From contig NZ_JACKZY010000002.1 of NCBI RefSeq assembly GCF_020833685.1, positions 124,001 through 188,000 on the forward strand: a DNA stretch of 64,000 nucleotides, written 5' to 3'. Below are positions 24,884 to 33,384 of this stretch, in pieces (within the stretch, counting starts at the first letter, position 1; each line of letters begins with the position of its first letter). Under the pieces are notes generated by a model. It had not been told where the DNA came from. It did no database searches and saw only the letters and a program-made list of their open reading frames with translations. The stretch comes from Nitratireductor sp. B36 (GTDB lineage: Bacteria; Pseudomonadota; Alphaproteobacteria; Rhizobiales; Rhizobiaceae). The position numbers and the translations under genes were made by a program.

Positions 24884-25716
24884 CGCGCGAAGCTGCCACC
24901 CAGCCGGGCGTGCCGGTTGACATCCTTGTAGAGCAGGTAGCGGAAATTGCCCGGCCCGCCCGCATAGCAGGCCTGTGGGCAGAAGGCGCGCAACCACATG
25001 AAATCGCCGGCTTCCACTTCCACCCAGTCCTGGTTGAGCCGGTAGACGGCCTTGCCTTCCAGCACATAGAGACCGTGTTCCATGACATGCGTTTCGGCAA
25101 AGGGGATCACCGCGCCGGGCTCTAGCGTGACGATAGTTACATGCATGTCGTGGCGCAGATCGGCCGGGTCGACAAAGCGTGTCGTTGCCCATTTCCCATC
25201 CGTTCCCGGCATGGGAGAGGGCGCGACATCGGCCTCGTTCAGAAACAGCGGATCAGGCGTGTCGAGTCCGTTGACGGGCTCATAGGCCTTGCGGATCCAG
25301 TGGAACCGCGCGGGTGCATTTCCCCGGTTGTGCGCGGTCCAGCCGCTCGATGGTGGCAGATAGGCGTAGCCGCCGGGCGTCATCTTGTGCGTTTCGCCGG
25401 CGATCTCGACGGTCAGCTCGCCCTCGACGATGAAAAGCACACCTTCCGCAGTCTCATCGAGTTCGGCCCGGTCGCTGCCGCCGCCGGGCTGAACCTCCAT
25501 GATGTACTGTGAAAAGGTTTCTGCAAAACCGGAAAGCGGCCGCGCGATGATCCAGCAGCGGGTTTTTTCCCAGAACGGCAAAAGGCTGGTAACGATGTCC
25601 TGCATGACGCCCTTTGGCATCAGCGCATAGGCATCTGTCAGAACCGCGCGACCGGTCAGGAGCTGGGTCTGTGGCGGATGCCCGCCATGCGGGGCGTAAT
25701 AGGTGCGGGCGCTCAT
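24880..25716 (-). CDS. allE: (S)-ureidoglycine aminohydrolase
   Basis: 278 residues, bicupin fold. The first cupin has VEGELTVEIAGETHKMTPGGYAYLPPSSGW and the second VIPFAETHVMEHGLYVLEGKAVYRLNQDW, holding the metal ligands (E, H, H, Q-type set). It removes ammonia from (S)-ureidoglycine to give ureidoglycolate for AllA. The gene begins 16 bp after the allantoinase fusion gene. Confidence 0.92.
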   Translation of the reverse strand: MSARTYYAPHGGHPPQTQLLTGRAVLTDAYALMPKGVMQDIVTSLLPFWEKTRCWIIARPLSGFAETFSQYIMEVQPGGGSDRAELDETAEGVLFIVEGELTVEIAGETHKMTPGGYAYLPPSSGWTAHNRGNAPARFHWIRKAYEPVNGLDTPDPLFLNEADVAPSPMPGTDGKWATTRFVDPADLRHDMHVTIVTLEPGAVIPFAETHVMEHGLYVLEGKAVYRLNQDWVEVEAGDFMWLRAFCPQACYAGGPGNFRYLLYKDVNRHARLGGSFAR

Positions 25717-25732
25717 CTTCTTTGTCCTGAAC

Positions 25733-27169
25733 TCATGCGGGAAGGATGTCGTTGAGCCGCAGCCGGGCGATCCGCTCCACCTGCCGGCAGGCGGTGGCGA
25801 ATTCCTCGTCGCGGCTGTTCTCTAACCGGGTTTCGAAGGCCTTCAGAATGCTGTCCTTGGTATTGTCCTTGACGGCGATGATGAAGGGAAACCCGAATTT
25901 CTGCGTATAGGCGGTGTTGAGTTCGGTGAAGCGCGCGCGCTCGCTGTCGGTCAGCGCATCGAGCCCTGCCGAAGCCTGCTCCTTGCTCGATTCCTTGGTC
26001 AGCCTTTTGGCTGCCGCCAGCTTGCCGGCAAGGTCCGGGTGGGCTTTGAGAACGCCGAGGCGCTCGTCTTCGCTGGCGGAGCGGAAAACGCGTGCCAAAG
26101 CATTGGCAAGGCCGCCAGCCGTGTCATGTGCGGGGCCAAGCTCCAGCTTTGCCGCGCGCTCGGCGATCCAGGGCGAATGCTCGTAGATGCTGCCGAACCG
26201 CTCGATAAATTCCGGTTCGCTCATGCGGCTCGGGCGCAGGGCCGGCGCTTCATAAGGGTGCTTTTCGCGCCAGTGCCGGGCGATCTCGCCGCGTGTCGCA
26301 AGCCACACATGATCGTGGCTCTTCACATAGTCGATGAAGCGCTGGAGGGCCGCGGCGCGTCCCGGCCGGCCGATGAGGCGGCAATGAAGGCCGATGCTCA
26401 TCATGCCCGGTCGTCCTGCTTCCCCCTCGGCGTAAAGCGTGTCGAACGCATCCTTCAGATAGCTGAAAAACTGATCGCCCGAATTGAAGCCCTGCGCCGT
26501 GGCAAAGCGCATGTCGTTGGCGTCGAGCGTGTAGGGGATGACCAGCTGTGCGCGCGTGCCGTGCCCATGGCCGTCATGGTCGATCCAGTAGGGCAGGTCG
26601 TCGTCATAGGTGTCGGAAATCCAGTCGAACCCGCCTTCCTCGATGGCCAGTTTCACCGAATTGACCGAGGTGCGTCCGAGATAGAGGCCGCGCGGGCGCT
26701 CGCCCACCACTTCGGTGTGCAGCCGGATGGCCTCCAGAAGGTCGGCGCGCTCGCTTTCTTCCGAGTGGGCGCGGTAGTCGATCCATTTCAGGCCGTGCGA
26801 GGCGATCTCCCAGCCGGCGTCCTGCATGGCGGCAAGCTGGTCGGGGCTGCGGGCAAGGGCCGAGGCGACGCCGAAAACGGTGACGGGGATATTGGCTGCC
26901 GTGAACATGCGATGGAGTCGCCAGAATCCGGCACGCGCGCCATATTCATAGATGGATTCCATGTTCCAGTGGCGCATGCCCGGCCAAGGGGCTGCGCCCA
27001 CCACTTCCGAAAGGAAGGCTTCTGAGGCTTCGTCGCCATGCAGAATGCAGTTTTCGCCGCCTTCCTCATAGTTGACGACGAACTGCACCGCGATCTTCGC
27101 GCCGCCAGGCCAGTCAGCATTGGGTGGGGTCTGGCCGTAGCCGATCATGTTTCTGAGGTAGCGGGTCAT
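25733..27169 (-). CDS. puuE: Fused allantoinase (PuuE type) and OHCU decarboxylase (UraD)
   Basis: 478 residues in two domains. Residues 1 to about 305 are a metal-independent polysaccharide-deacetylase-like allantoinase (KIAVQFVVNYEEGGEN; WEIASHGLKW; MMSIGLHCRLIGRPGR). From about 316 (MSEPEFIERF) to the end is the OHCU decarboxylase, with the catalytic His in LKAHPDLAGKL and KFGFPFIIAVK. The protein thus makes (S)-allantoin and opens it to allantoate. The start is the ATG at 27169; an extension upstream would cross the divergent promoter. The internal Met at 316 may be the relic of a separate uraD start. Confidence 0.93.
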   Translation of the reverse strand: MTRYLRNMIGYGQTPPNADWPGGAKIAVQFVVNYEEGGENCILHGDEASEAFLSEVVGAAPWPGMRHWNMESIYEYGARAGFWRLHRMFTAANIPVTVFGVASALARSPDQLAAMQDAGWEIASHGLKWIDYRAHSEESERADLLEAIRLHTEVVGERPRGLYLGRTSVNSVKLAIEEGGFDWISDTYDDDLPYWIDHDGHGHGTRAQLVIPYTLDANDMRFATAQGFNSGDQFFSYLKDAFDTLYAEGEAGRPGMMSIGLHCRLIGRPGRAAALQRFIDYVKSHDHVWLATRGEIARHWREKHPYEAPALRPSRMSEPEFIERFGSIYEHSPWIAERAAKLELGPAHDTAGGLANALARVFRSASEDERLGVLKAHPDLAGKLAAAKRLTKESSKEQASAGLDALTDSERARFTELNTAYTQKFGFPFIIAVKDNTKDSILKAFETRLENSRDEEFATACRQVERIARLRLNDILPA

Positions 27170-27224
27170 GCAATCTGTCCGAAATTCGCCATTGGCAAGG
27201 ATAATAGATGGAATGCTGGAGGTA

Positions 27225-27245
27225 CTTTCCTGAAAAATTTGAAAG
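27225..27245. promoter_or_regulatory. Candidate LysR site in the puuE-uraH promoter region
   Basis: CTTTC-N11-GAAAG, a perfect 5-bp-arm dyad with the T-N11-A spacing typical of LysR regulators, centred 66 bp upstream of the allantoinase ATG and 120 bp upstream of uraH. The same 21-bp pattern occurs at 33289-33309 beside the LysR gene. Confidence 0.6.
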
Positions 27246-27354
27246 AGTTTAGTTGTCGATCCTCCGCAGGGCCTCTTATGCTCGCAGCCGATTTGCCCCA
27301 CAATCAACACTATATATAGGGCAAGTGGCTTGAGCGAATTCAAAGGGAGGCCGC

Positions 27355-27720
27355 ATGAGCAATGCGGGTGAGGGCCGTCTGACGACCCATGTGCTGGACA
27401 CGGCCAGCGGAGAGCCGGCTGCAGGGCTGGAGATCGCGCTCTATCGTCTGGAGGGCGAGGCGCGGGTTCATGTGAAAACCGTCACGACCAACAGCGATGG
27501 TCGCTGCGATGCGCCGCTGCTTGAAGGGGAGGCTTTTCGCACCGGCTTCTATGAGCTGGTGTTCGAGGCCGGTGCCTATCTGCGGGCCCAGGGTTCTAAG
27601 CTGCCGGCCCCGGCCTTTCTGGATCAGGTGCCGATCCGCTTCGGAATGGCCGACCACGCGCATTATCACGTGCCGCTGCTTCTCTCGCCGTATGGCTACT
27701 CCACCTACAGGGGAAGCTGA
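27355..27720 (+). CDS. uraH: 5-hydroxyisourate hydrolase
   Basis: 121 residues, transthyretin-like fold. It has [21 protein letters not shown] at the N-terminus and the diagnostic C-terminal YSTYRGS. It hydrolyses 5-hydroxyisourate, the product of urate hydroxylation, to OHCU. AAGGGAGG precedes the ATG. It is the first gene of the uraH-xdhABC arm and its stop overlaps the xdhA start by one base. Confidence 0.95.
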   Translation: MSNAGEGRLTTHVLDTASGEPAAGLEIALYRLEGEARVHVKTVTTNSDGRCDAPLLEGEAFRTGFYELVFEAGAYLRAQGSKLPAPAFLDQVPIRFGMADHAHYHVPLLLSPYGYSTYRGS

Positions 27721-29183
27721 TGAAAGCGCGTTCTGAAATCCGCTTTCTCTTGAACGGCGCGCCTGTCTCGCTCGCCGACGTGCGGCCGGACGAAACCCTT
27801 CTCGATTATCTGCGCCTGCGCCAGCGTCTAACAGGCACCAAGGAAGGCTGCGCGGAAGGCGATTGCGGCGCCTGCACAGTTCTTGTCGGGCGGTTGCGCA
27901 AAGGCGAGATCGTCTACGAGGGCGTCAATGCCTGCATTCGTTTCCTCGGTTCGCTCGATGCCTGCCATGTGGTGACGGTGGAGCATCTGAAACGCGCCGA
28001 TGGCAGTCTACATCCGGTGCAACAGGCGATGGTCGATTATCATGGCTCGCAATGCGGCTTCTGCACACCGGGCTTCGTCATGTCGCTTTACGCGCTCTGG
28101 ATGCGCGAACCGCAGCCCACCGAGCGTGCGGTCGAAAAGGCACTGCAGGGCAATCTCTGCCGCTGCACCGGCTATGAGCCCATCGTGCGCGCGGCGCTCG
28201 CCGCCTCCACCTATGGCGATGCGGCGTCGGATCCGCTGGCGACGGAGCGCGCTGCGGTGATCGCTGCGTTGGAAGGTATGAAGGATGGCGCGCGGGTGGA
28301 GATCGGCTCGGGCCGCGAGCGCCTGCTTATCCCGGCCGACGTCGATGATTTCGCCGCGATCCTCGAAAACGAGCCAAAGGCCACCATCGTTGCCGGTGCC
28401 ACGGATGTAGGCCTCTGGGTCACGAAGTTCATGCGCGAGATTGCACCGGTGGTGTTCATTGGCGGGCTCGATGAATTGCGCGATATCCGCGAAGACAATG
28501 GCACGATCAATATCGGCGCTGGCGTCAGCTATTCCGATGCGTTCGCACTATTAGCGAAACGCATTCCCGCGCTGGGCGCACTGATCGACCGCATTGGCGG
28601 CGAGCAGGTGCGCAATATGGGAACGATCGGCGGCAACATCGCCAATGGCTCGCCCATCGGTGACACACCTCCGCCGCTGATCGCACTTGGCGCGACACTC
28701 ACCCTCCGCAAGGGCAAGACCCGCCGCACGATTCCACTGGAAGATTTCTTCATCGACTATGGCAAGCAGGACCGCGCGCCCGGCGAGTTCGTCGAGGCGG
28801 TGCATGTGCCGGTGCCCGATGCGGCCTCCCGTTTCGCTGTCTGGAAAATTTCCAAGCGCCGTGACGAAGACATCACCGCCGTTCTCGGCGCGTTTGATCT
28901 GCGGATCGCCGATGGCCGGGTCGATGCCGCGCGCATCGCCTATGGCGGCATGGCGGCGACACCAAAACGCGCCAAAGCCGTTGAGGTAGCGCTTGTTGGA
29001 AAGCCGTGGACTGAGGAAACTGTCGAGGCAGCACTTTCGGCCTATGAGGAAGATTTCCAGCCGATCAGCGACATGCGTGCCTCTGCCGACTATCGCATGA
29101 TGGTTGCGAAAAACCTGCTCCGCCGCTTCTATCTTGAAAGCACAGGCGGCTCGGCAAACCTCTCCAGATATGAGGCGGCCTGA
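27720..29183 (+). CDS. xdhA: Xanthine dehydrogenase small subunit (2Fe-2S and FAD)
   Basis: 487 residues. Residues 1-80 form a plant-type ferredoxin (GCAEGDCGACTVLVG) and about 85-165 the helical [2Fe-2S] domain (SQCGFCTPGFVMSLYA; GNLCRCTGYEPIVRAAL). The FAD-binding domain follows (TIVAGATDVGLWVTK; MGTIGGNIANGSPIGDTPPPLIAL). Electrons from the molybdenum site pass through it to NAD+. Translationally coupled to uraH and 2 bp before xdhB. Confidence 0.95.
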   Translation: MKARSEIRFLLNGAPVSLADVRPDETLLDYLRLRQRLTGTKEGCAEGDCGACTVLVGRLRKGEIVYEGVNACIRFLGSLDACHVVTVEHLKRADGSLHPVQQAMVDYHGSQCGFCTPGFVMSLYALWMREPQPTERAVEKALQGNLCRCTGYEPIVRAALAASTYGDAASDPLATERAAVIAALEGMKDGARVEIGSGRERLLIPADVDDFAAILENEPKATIVAGATDVGLWVTKFMREIAPVVFIGGLDELRDIREDNGTINIGAGVSYSDAFALLAKRIPALGALIDRIGGEQVRNMGTIGGNIANGSPIGDTPPPLIALGATLTLRKGKTRRTIPLEDFFIDYGKQDRAPGEFVEAVHVPVPDAASRFAVWKISKRRDEDITAVLGAFDLRIADGRVDAARIAYGGMAATPKRAKAVEVALVGKPWTEETVEAALSAYEEDFQPISDMRASADYRMMVAKNLLRRFYLESTGGSANLSRYEAA

Positions 29184-29185
29184 TC

Positions 29186-31528
29186 ATGACTCGGCACGAA
29201 ACGCTTGATCTGGACAAGGCAAGGATCGCCGGCGGCGTCGCCAGTGATCAAAAACACGATTCCGCGCACAAGCATGTCAGTGGCGAGGCGATCTACATCG
29301 ATGACATGGCGGAACCGGCGGGCACACTGCATGCCTGTCTCGGCCTTGCCGAAGTGGCGCATGGCACGATCACGAGCATGGACCTCTCGAAAGTGCGTGC
29401 CGCGCCCGGTGTGGTCACCGTTCTGACAGCGGACGACATTCCCGGCGAAAACGACATCAGCCCCACCGGTCTGCATGACGAGCCCATTCTCACAAAAGAT
29501 CTCGTTCAGTTCTTCGGCCAGCCCATCTTTGCGGTGATAGCCGAAACGCGCGAAGCCGCCCGCCGTGCCTGCCGTCTGGCCAAGATCGAGTATGCGGAAG
29601 AACCCGCACTGATCGACATTGCCGATGCGGGCGCCGATGCGCGGCTTGTCACCGCGCCTCTCAAGCTTGAGCGCGGCGACAGTGCCGCGGCCATCGCAGC
29701 CGCCCCGCGTTCCATCAAGGGCCAGATGCGCGTCGGCGGGCAGGACCATTTCTATCTGGAAGGGCAAATCGCCTTCGCCATGCCGGGCGAGGATGGCGAT
29801 GTGACCGTGTTTTCCTCCACCCAGCACCCGAGCGAGGTGCAGCACATGGTGGCGCATGCGCTGGGCGTTTCCTCCCACGCCGTCACCATCGAGGTGCGGC
29901 GCATGGGTGGCGGGTTCGGCGGCAAGGAAACGCAGGCCAATTTGTTTGCGGTGATTTCGGCCATTGCCGCCAAAAACCTCAACCGCCCCGTCAAGCTGCG
30001 TCCCGACCGCGACGACGACATGACGGCGACCGGCAAGCGCCACGATTTCCTGATCGACTACGAGGTCGGCTTCGATGATGAGGGAAACATTCTCGGCGTC
30101 GATTTCACCTATGCCGCGCGCTGCGGCTATGCGGCCGACCTCTCCGGTCCGGTGACCGACCGGGCGCTGTTTCACTGCGACAACACCTATTTCTACCCCG
30201 CCGCCCGCGCCATCTCGCGCCCGCTCTACACCAACACCGTCTCCAACACTGCGTTTCGCGGTTTCGGTGGGCCGCAGGGCATGGTCGGCGCAGAGCGCAT
30301 CATCGATGAGGTGGCTTTTGCGCTGGGCAAAGACCCGCTCGAAATCCGCAAGAAAAACCTCTACGGCACCGACGACCGCAACGTCACACCCTACCACCAG
30401 ACGGTGGAGGACAATGTTGCCGAACGGGTCATCGCCGAACTGGAGGCAAGTGCTGATTATGCCGCGCGTCGGCGTGAAATCGCGGCCTTTAATGCGAAAA
30501 GCCCGGTCATCAAGCGTGGGCTTGCGCTGACACCGGTCAAGTTCGGCATCTCCTTCACGGCCACCCATTTCAACCAGGCCGGCGCGCTGGTGCATGTCTA
30601 TACGGATGGCTCGGTGCATCTGAACCACGGCGGCACCGAGATGGGGCAGGGGCTCTACACCAAGGTGGCGCAGGTGGTGGCCGAGGAATTCCAGATCGAC
30701 ATTGATCAGGTGAAAATCACCGCCACGACCACCGGCAAGGTGCCCAACACCTCCGCTACGGCGGCCTCCTCCGGTTCCGATCTGAACGGCATGGCGGCGC
30801 AGGACGCGGCGCGCCAGATCAAGACCCGGCTGATTGACTTCGCGTCCGAAGCCCATGACGTGCCGAAGGATCAGGTCGTGTTCCTGCCGGGCCGCGTGCG
30901 TATCGGAAACCGCGAAATCCCCTTTGCCGACCTCATCCGCGAGGCCTATATGGCCCGCATCCAGCTTTCGGCTGCCGGTTTCTACAAGACACCGAAAATC
31001 CACTGGGACCGCGACAAGGGCGAGGGGCGGCCGTTCTACTATTTCGCCTATGGCGCGGCGTGCGCCGAGGTTTCCATCGACACGCTGACCGGCGAATACA
31101 TGGTCGAGCGCGTCGACATCCTGCATGAGACAGGCCGCTCGCTGAACCGCGCCATCGACATCGGCCAGATCGAGGGTGGCTTCATTCAGGGCATGGGCTG
31201 GCTGACGACCGAGGAACTGGTCTGGGACGGCAAGGGGCGGCTTCGGACCCATGCGCCGTCCACCTACAAGATCCCGCTCGCGTCCGATCGCCCAAAGGTG
31301 TTCAACGTGGCGCTTGCCGACTGGGCGGAAAATGCCGAACCGACGGTGCACCGTTCCAAGGCCGTGGGTGAGCCGCCCTTCATGCTCGCCATGTGCGTGC
31401 TTCACGCGCTGTCCGATGCGGTGGCGAGTGTTGCCGATCACAAGGTCTGCCCGCGTCTCGATGCGCCGGCCACGCCTGAGCGTGTGCTGATGGCGGTGGA
31501 GCGGGTCCGGGCGGAAGGTGCGCGCTGA
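29186..31528 (+). CDS. xdhB: Xanthine dehydrogenase large subunit (molybdopterin)
   Basis: 780 residues, molybdenum-binding subunit. Landmarks are HKHVSGEAIYIDDMAEPAGT, the substrate channel GQDHFYLEGQIA (catalytic-loop Q/E), RRMGGGFGGKETQAN, AFRGFGGPQGM (Arg for purine binding) and GGTEMGQGLYTKVAQ. The C-terminal KAVGEPPFMLAM contains the catalytic Glu. It oxidises hypoxanthine and xanthine to urate in the cytosol. Confidence 0.95.
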   Translation: MTRHETLDLDKARIAGGVASDQKHDSAHKHVSGEAIYIDDMAEPAGTLHACLGLAEVAHGTITSMDLSKVRAAPGVVTVLTADDIPGENDISPTGLHDEPILTKDLVQFFGQPIFAVIAETREAARRACRLAKIEYAEEPALIDIADAGADARLVTAPLKLERGDSAAAIAAAPRSIKGQMRVGGQDHFYLEGQIAFAMPGEDGDVTVFSSTQHPSEVQHMVAHALGVSSHAVTIEVRRMGGGFGGKETQANLFAVISAIAAKNLNRPVKLRPDRDDDMTATGKRHDFLIDYEVGFDDEGNILGVDFTYAARCGYAADLSGPVTDRALFHCDNTYFYPAARAISRPLYTNTVSNTAFRGFGGPQGMVGAERIIDEVAFALGKDPLEIRKKNLYGTDDRNVTPYHQTVEDNVAERVIAELEASADYAARRREIAAFNAKSPVIKRGLALTPVKFGISFTATHFNQAGALVHVYTDGSVHLNHGGTEMGQGLYTKVAQVVAEEFQIDIDQVKITATTTGKVPNTSATAASSGSDLNGMAAQDAARQIKTRLIDFASEAHDVPKDQVVFLPGRVRIGNREIPFADLIREAYMARIQLSAAGFYKTPKIHWDRDKGEGRPFYYFAYGAACAEVSIDTLTGEYMVERVDILHETGRSLNRAIDIGQIEGGFIQGMGWLTTEELVWDGKGRLRTHAPSTYKIPLASDRPKVFNVALADWAENAEPTVHRSKAVGEPPFMLAMCVLHALSDAVASVADHKVCPRLDAPATPERVLMAVERVRAEGAR

Positions 31529-31533
31529 TCGAT

Positions 31534-32337
31534 ATGGCCGATTCGACCTCCGGTCTCAAAACCTTCCTGCAAGCCTCGCCGTCCGTCGCGCTTGTCGAGG
31601 TGCGCGAGGCGAAAGGCTCCACCCCGCGCGAAGAGGGCGCGTGGATGCTGGTTTCGCCAGAATCGATTTTCGGCACCATCGGTGGCGGCCAGCTTGAATT
31701 CATGGCGATTGCCAGGGCGCGCGAACTGATCTCGGACAATCTTGCAAACGGGGCTCTCGACATTCCGCTTGGGCCGGAAATCGGCCAGTGCTGCGGTGGT
31801 CGGGTGGCGCTCGACATTCGCGTTCCAGATCAAGAGGAACGCAGCGCCATCCTGAAACGCGCCAGCGAAGAGGCGGCTTCCTTCCCGCAGGTGATCCTGT
31901 TTGGCGGCGGCCATGTCGGTCATGCGCTGGCGGCAGCGCTGACCCCGCTGCCCGTGCGGGTGCTGGTGGTCGAGACCCGCAAGGAGGCGCTTGAGGATTT
32001 TCCGGACGATGTGGAGACGCGCCTTGCGGCCCTGCCGGAAGAGGCGGTGCGTGAAGCCCCCGCCGGAACCGCCTTCGTGATCCTGACCCACGATCATGCG
32101 CTCGACTTCCTGCTGGTTGCCGAGGCGCTGGCGCGCGATGACGCGGCCTATGTCGGCATGATCGGCTCGAAGACCAAGCGCGCGACTTTCAAAAGCTGGT
32201 ATCTCAAGAATGGCGGCGATGAAGACTGTTTTTCGAAGCTCGTCACCCCCATCGGCGGCGATGCCGTACACGACAAACGCCCCGCCGTCATCGCGGCGAT
32301 GGCGGCTGCGGAGATACTGGTGGCTTTGAACCGCTGA
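31534..32337 (+). CDS. xdhC: Xanthine dehydrogenase accessory protein
   Basis: 267 residues: an N-terminal XdhC domain (VREAKGSTPREEGAWMLV; GTIGGGQLEF) and a C-terminal Rossmann domain (VILFGGGHVGHALAAAL; VGMIGSKTKRATF). It inserts sulfurated molybdenum cofactor into XdhB. It starts 5 bp after xdhB and its stop abuts, with no spacer, the stop of the convergent LysR gene. Confidence 0.94.
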   Translation: MADSTSGLKTFLQASPSVALVEVREAKGSTPREEGAWMLVSPESIFGTIGGGQLEFMAIARARELISDNLANGALDIPLGPEIGQCCGGRVALDIRVPDQEERSAILKRASEEAASFPQVILFGGGHVGHALAAALTPLPVRVLVVETRKEALEDFPDDVETRLAALPEEAVREAPAGTAFVILTHDHALDFLLVAEALARDDAAYVGMIGSKTKRATFKSWYLKNGGDEDCFSKLVTPIGGDAVHDKRPAVIAAMAAAEILVALNR

Positions 32338-33258
32338 CTATTTTACATCGAGTACATCGCCGATCATCTTCTGGCAGCGGCTTGCCATGAAGTCGACCAG
32401 CAACCGCACTTTCGGGTCCTGAAATTTCTTGTGCGGGTAGAGCGCGGCTAGTTTCACCGGCACGGGCGGTGTGTCGGGCAAAACCACCTGGAGCCGGCCG
32501 TCGCGCAGGAATGGTTCGATCTCGAAGCGCGGCTTGTTGACGATGCCGCGCCCGGCGAGCGCCCAGTCGGTGATCACGTCGCCATCGTCGGAATCGAACG
32601 GGCCGCCCACCTCGAACTTTCGCGCACCCTCCGGCGTCTGCAACACCCAGAAATGCTCGCGTGCGCCGGGAAAGCGCAGCATCAGGCAATCGTGCCGCTC
32701 ATCGATCAGCGCTTCGGGCGTCTTCGGTTCGCCGCGCCGTTGCAGGTAATCAGGCGCCGCCGCCAGAACGCGCTCGCAATCCATGATGCCGCGCATGCGG
32801 AAGGAGGAATTCTCCAGAATGCCGAGCTTGAAGGCGACGTCGATGCCCTCGCGCATCATGTCCACCTCATGGTCTGAAAGTCTTAAGCGAACCTCGATCT
32901 CGGGATACCGGTCACGAAATTCGGGAATGCCGCTGGCGATCAGCCGCTTGCCGATGCCGAGCGGCGCGGTGACGCGGATCGTGCCGCGCGGCTGGCCGGA
33001 AAGATCGGCCACCGAGGCTTCGGCTTCCGCCACCGCTTCGAGAACCTTGCGCGCGCCCTCATAGAAGACGCGGCCCTGCTCGGTCGGGGTCAGTTGCCGC
33101 GTGGTGCGGTTGAAGAGCCGCACGCCCAGGTGCTTTTCGAGCTCCTTCACCCGGTTCGAGGCAACGGCCGGTGAAAGCCGCATGTCGCGTCCGGCAGAAG
33201 ATAGGTTGCCGAGCTCCACCACGCGGACAAAAACAGCGATGTTGTCGAGATAGGCCAT
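32338..33258 (-). CDS. LysR family regulator, probable purine-catabolism regulator
   Basis: 306 residues: winged helix (NLSSAGRDMRLSPAVASNRVKELEKHLGVRLFNRTTRQLTPTEQG) and the two-lobed effector domain (GTIRVTAPLGIGKRLIASGIPEF). It diverges from puuD and converges on xdhC, so it sits inside the purine cluster. The dyad at 33289-33309 in its own promoter is matched by one in the puuE-uraH promoter, which makes this protein the natural candidate to control both arms. Effector unknown; urate or xanthine is a guess. Confidence 0.9.
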   Translation of the reverse strand: MAYLDNIAVFVRVVELGNLSSAGRDMRLSPAVASNRVKELEKHLGVRLFNRTTRQLTPTEQGRVFYEGARKVLEAVAEAEASVADLSGQPRGTIRVTAPLGIGKRLIASGIPEFRDRYPEIEVRLRLSDHEVDMMREGIDVAFKLGILENSSFRMRGIMDCERVLAAAPDYLQRRGEPKTPEALIDERHDCLMLRFPGAREHFWVLQTPEGARKFEVGGPFDSDDGDVITDWALAGRGIVNKPRFEIEPFLRDGRLQVVLPDTPPVPVKLAALYPHKKFQDPKVRLLVDFMASRCQKMIGDVLDVK

Positions 33259-33288
33259 GCACTGCCCCCAGAAGTTTCGCGCGCATTA

Positions 33289-33309
33289 TTTTCCAAAAAT
33301 TTTTGAAAG
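33289..33309. promoter_or_regulatory. Candidate LysR site in the lysR-puuD promoter region
   Basis: TTTTC-N11-GAAAG containing the perfect 12-bp palindrome CAAAAATTTTTG (33294-33305), centred 41 bp upstream of the LysR ATG and 86 bp upstream of puuD. Same arm sequence and spacing as the dyad at 27225-27245. Confidence 0.6.
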
Positions 33310-33384
33310 TCATCGTGATCTTATCCGCTTTCCGTTTATATCGGGTTCCGTCACCCTGCGCCCGGTGGAGTTGAGGAAACTGGC

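Noticed and set aside
25733-27343. Longer N-terminus for the allantoinase fusion
   Set aside because: The added residues cross the divergent promoter and the LysR dyad and do not resemble the family; the ATG at 27169 gives the usual MTRYLRNMIGYG start.
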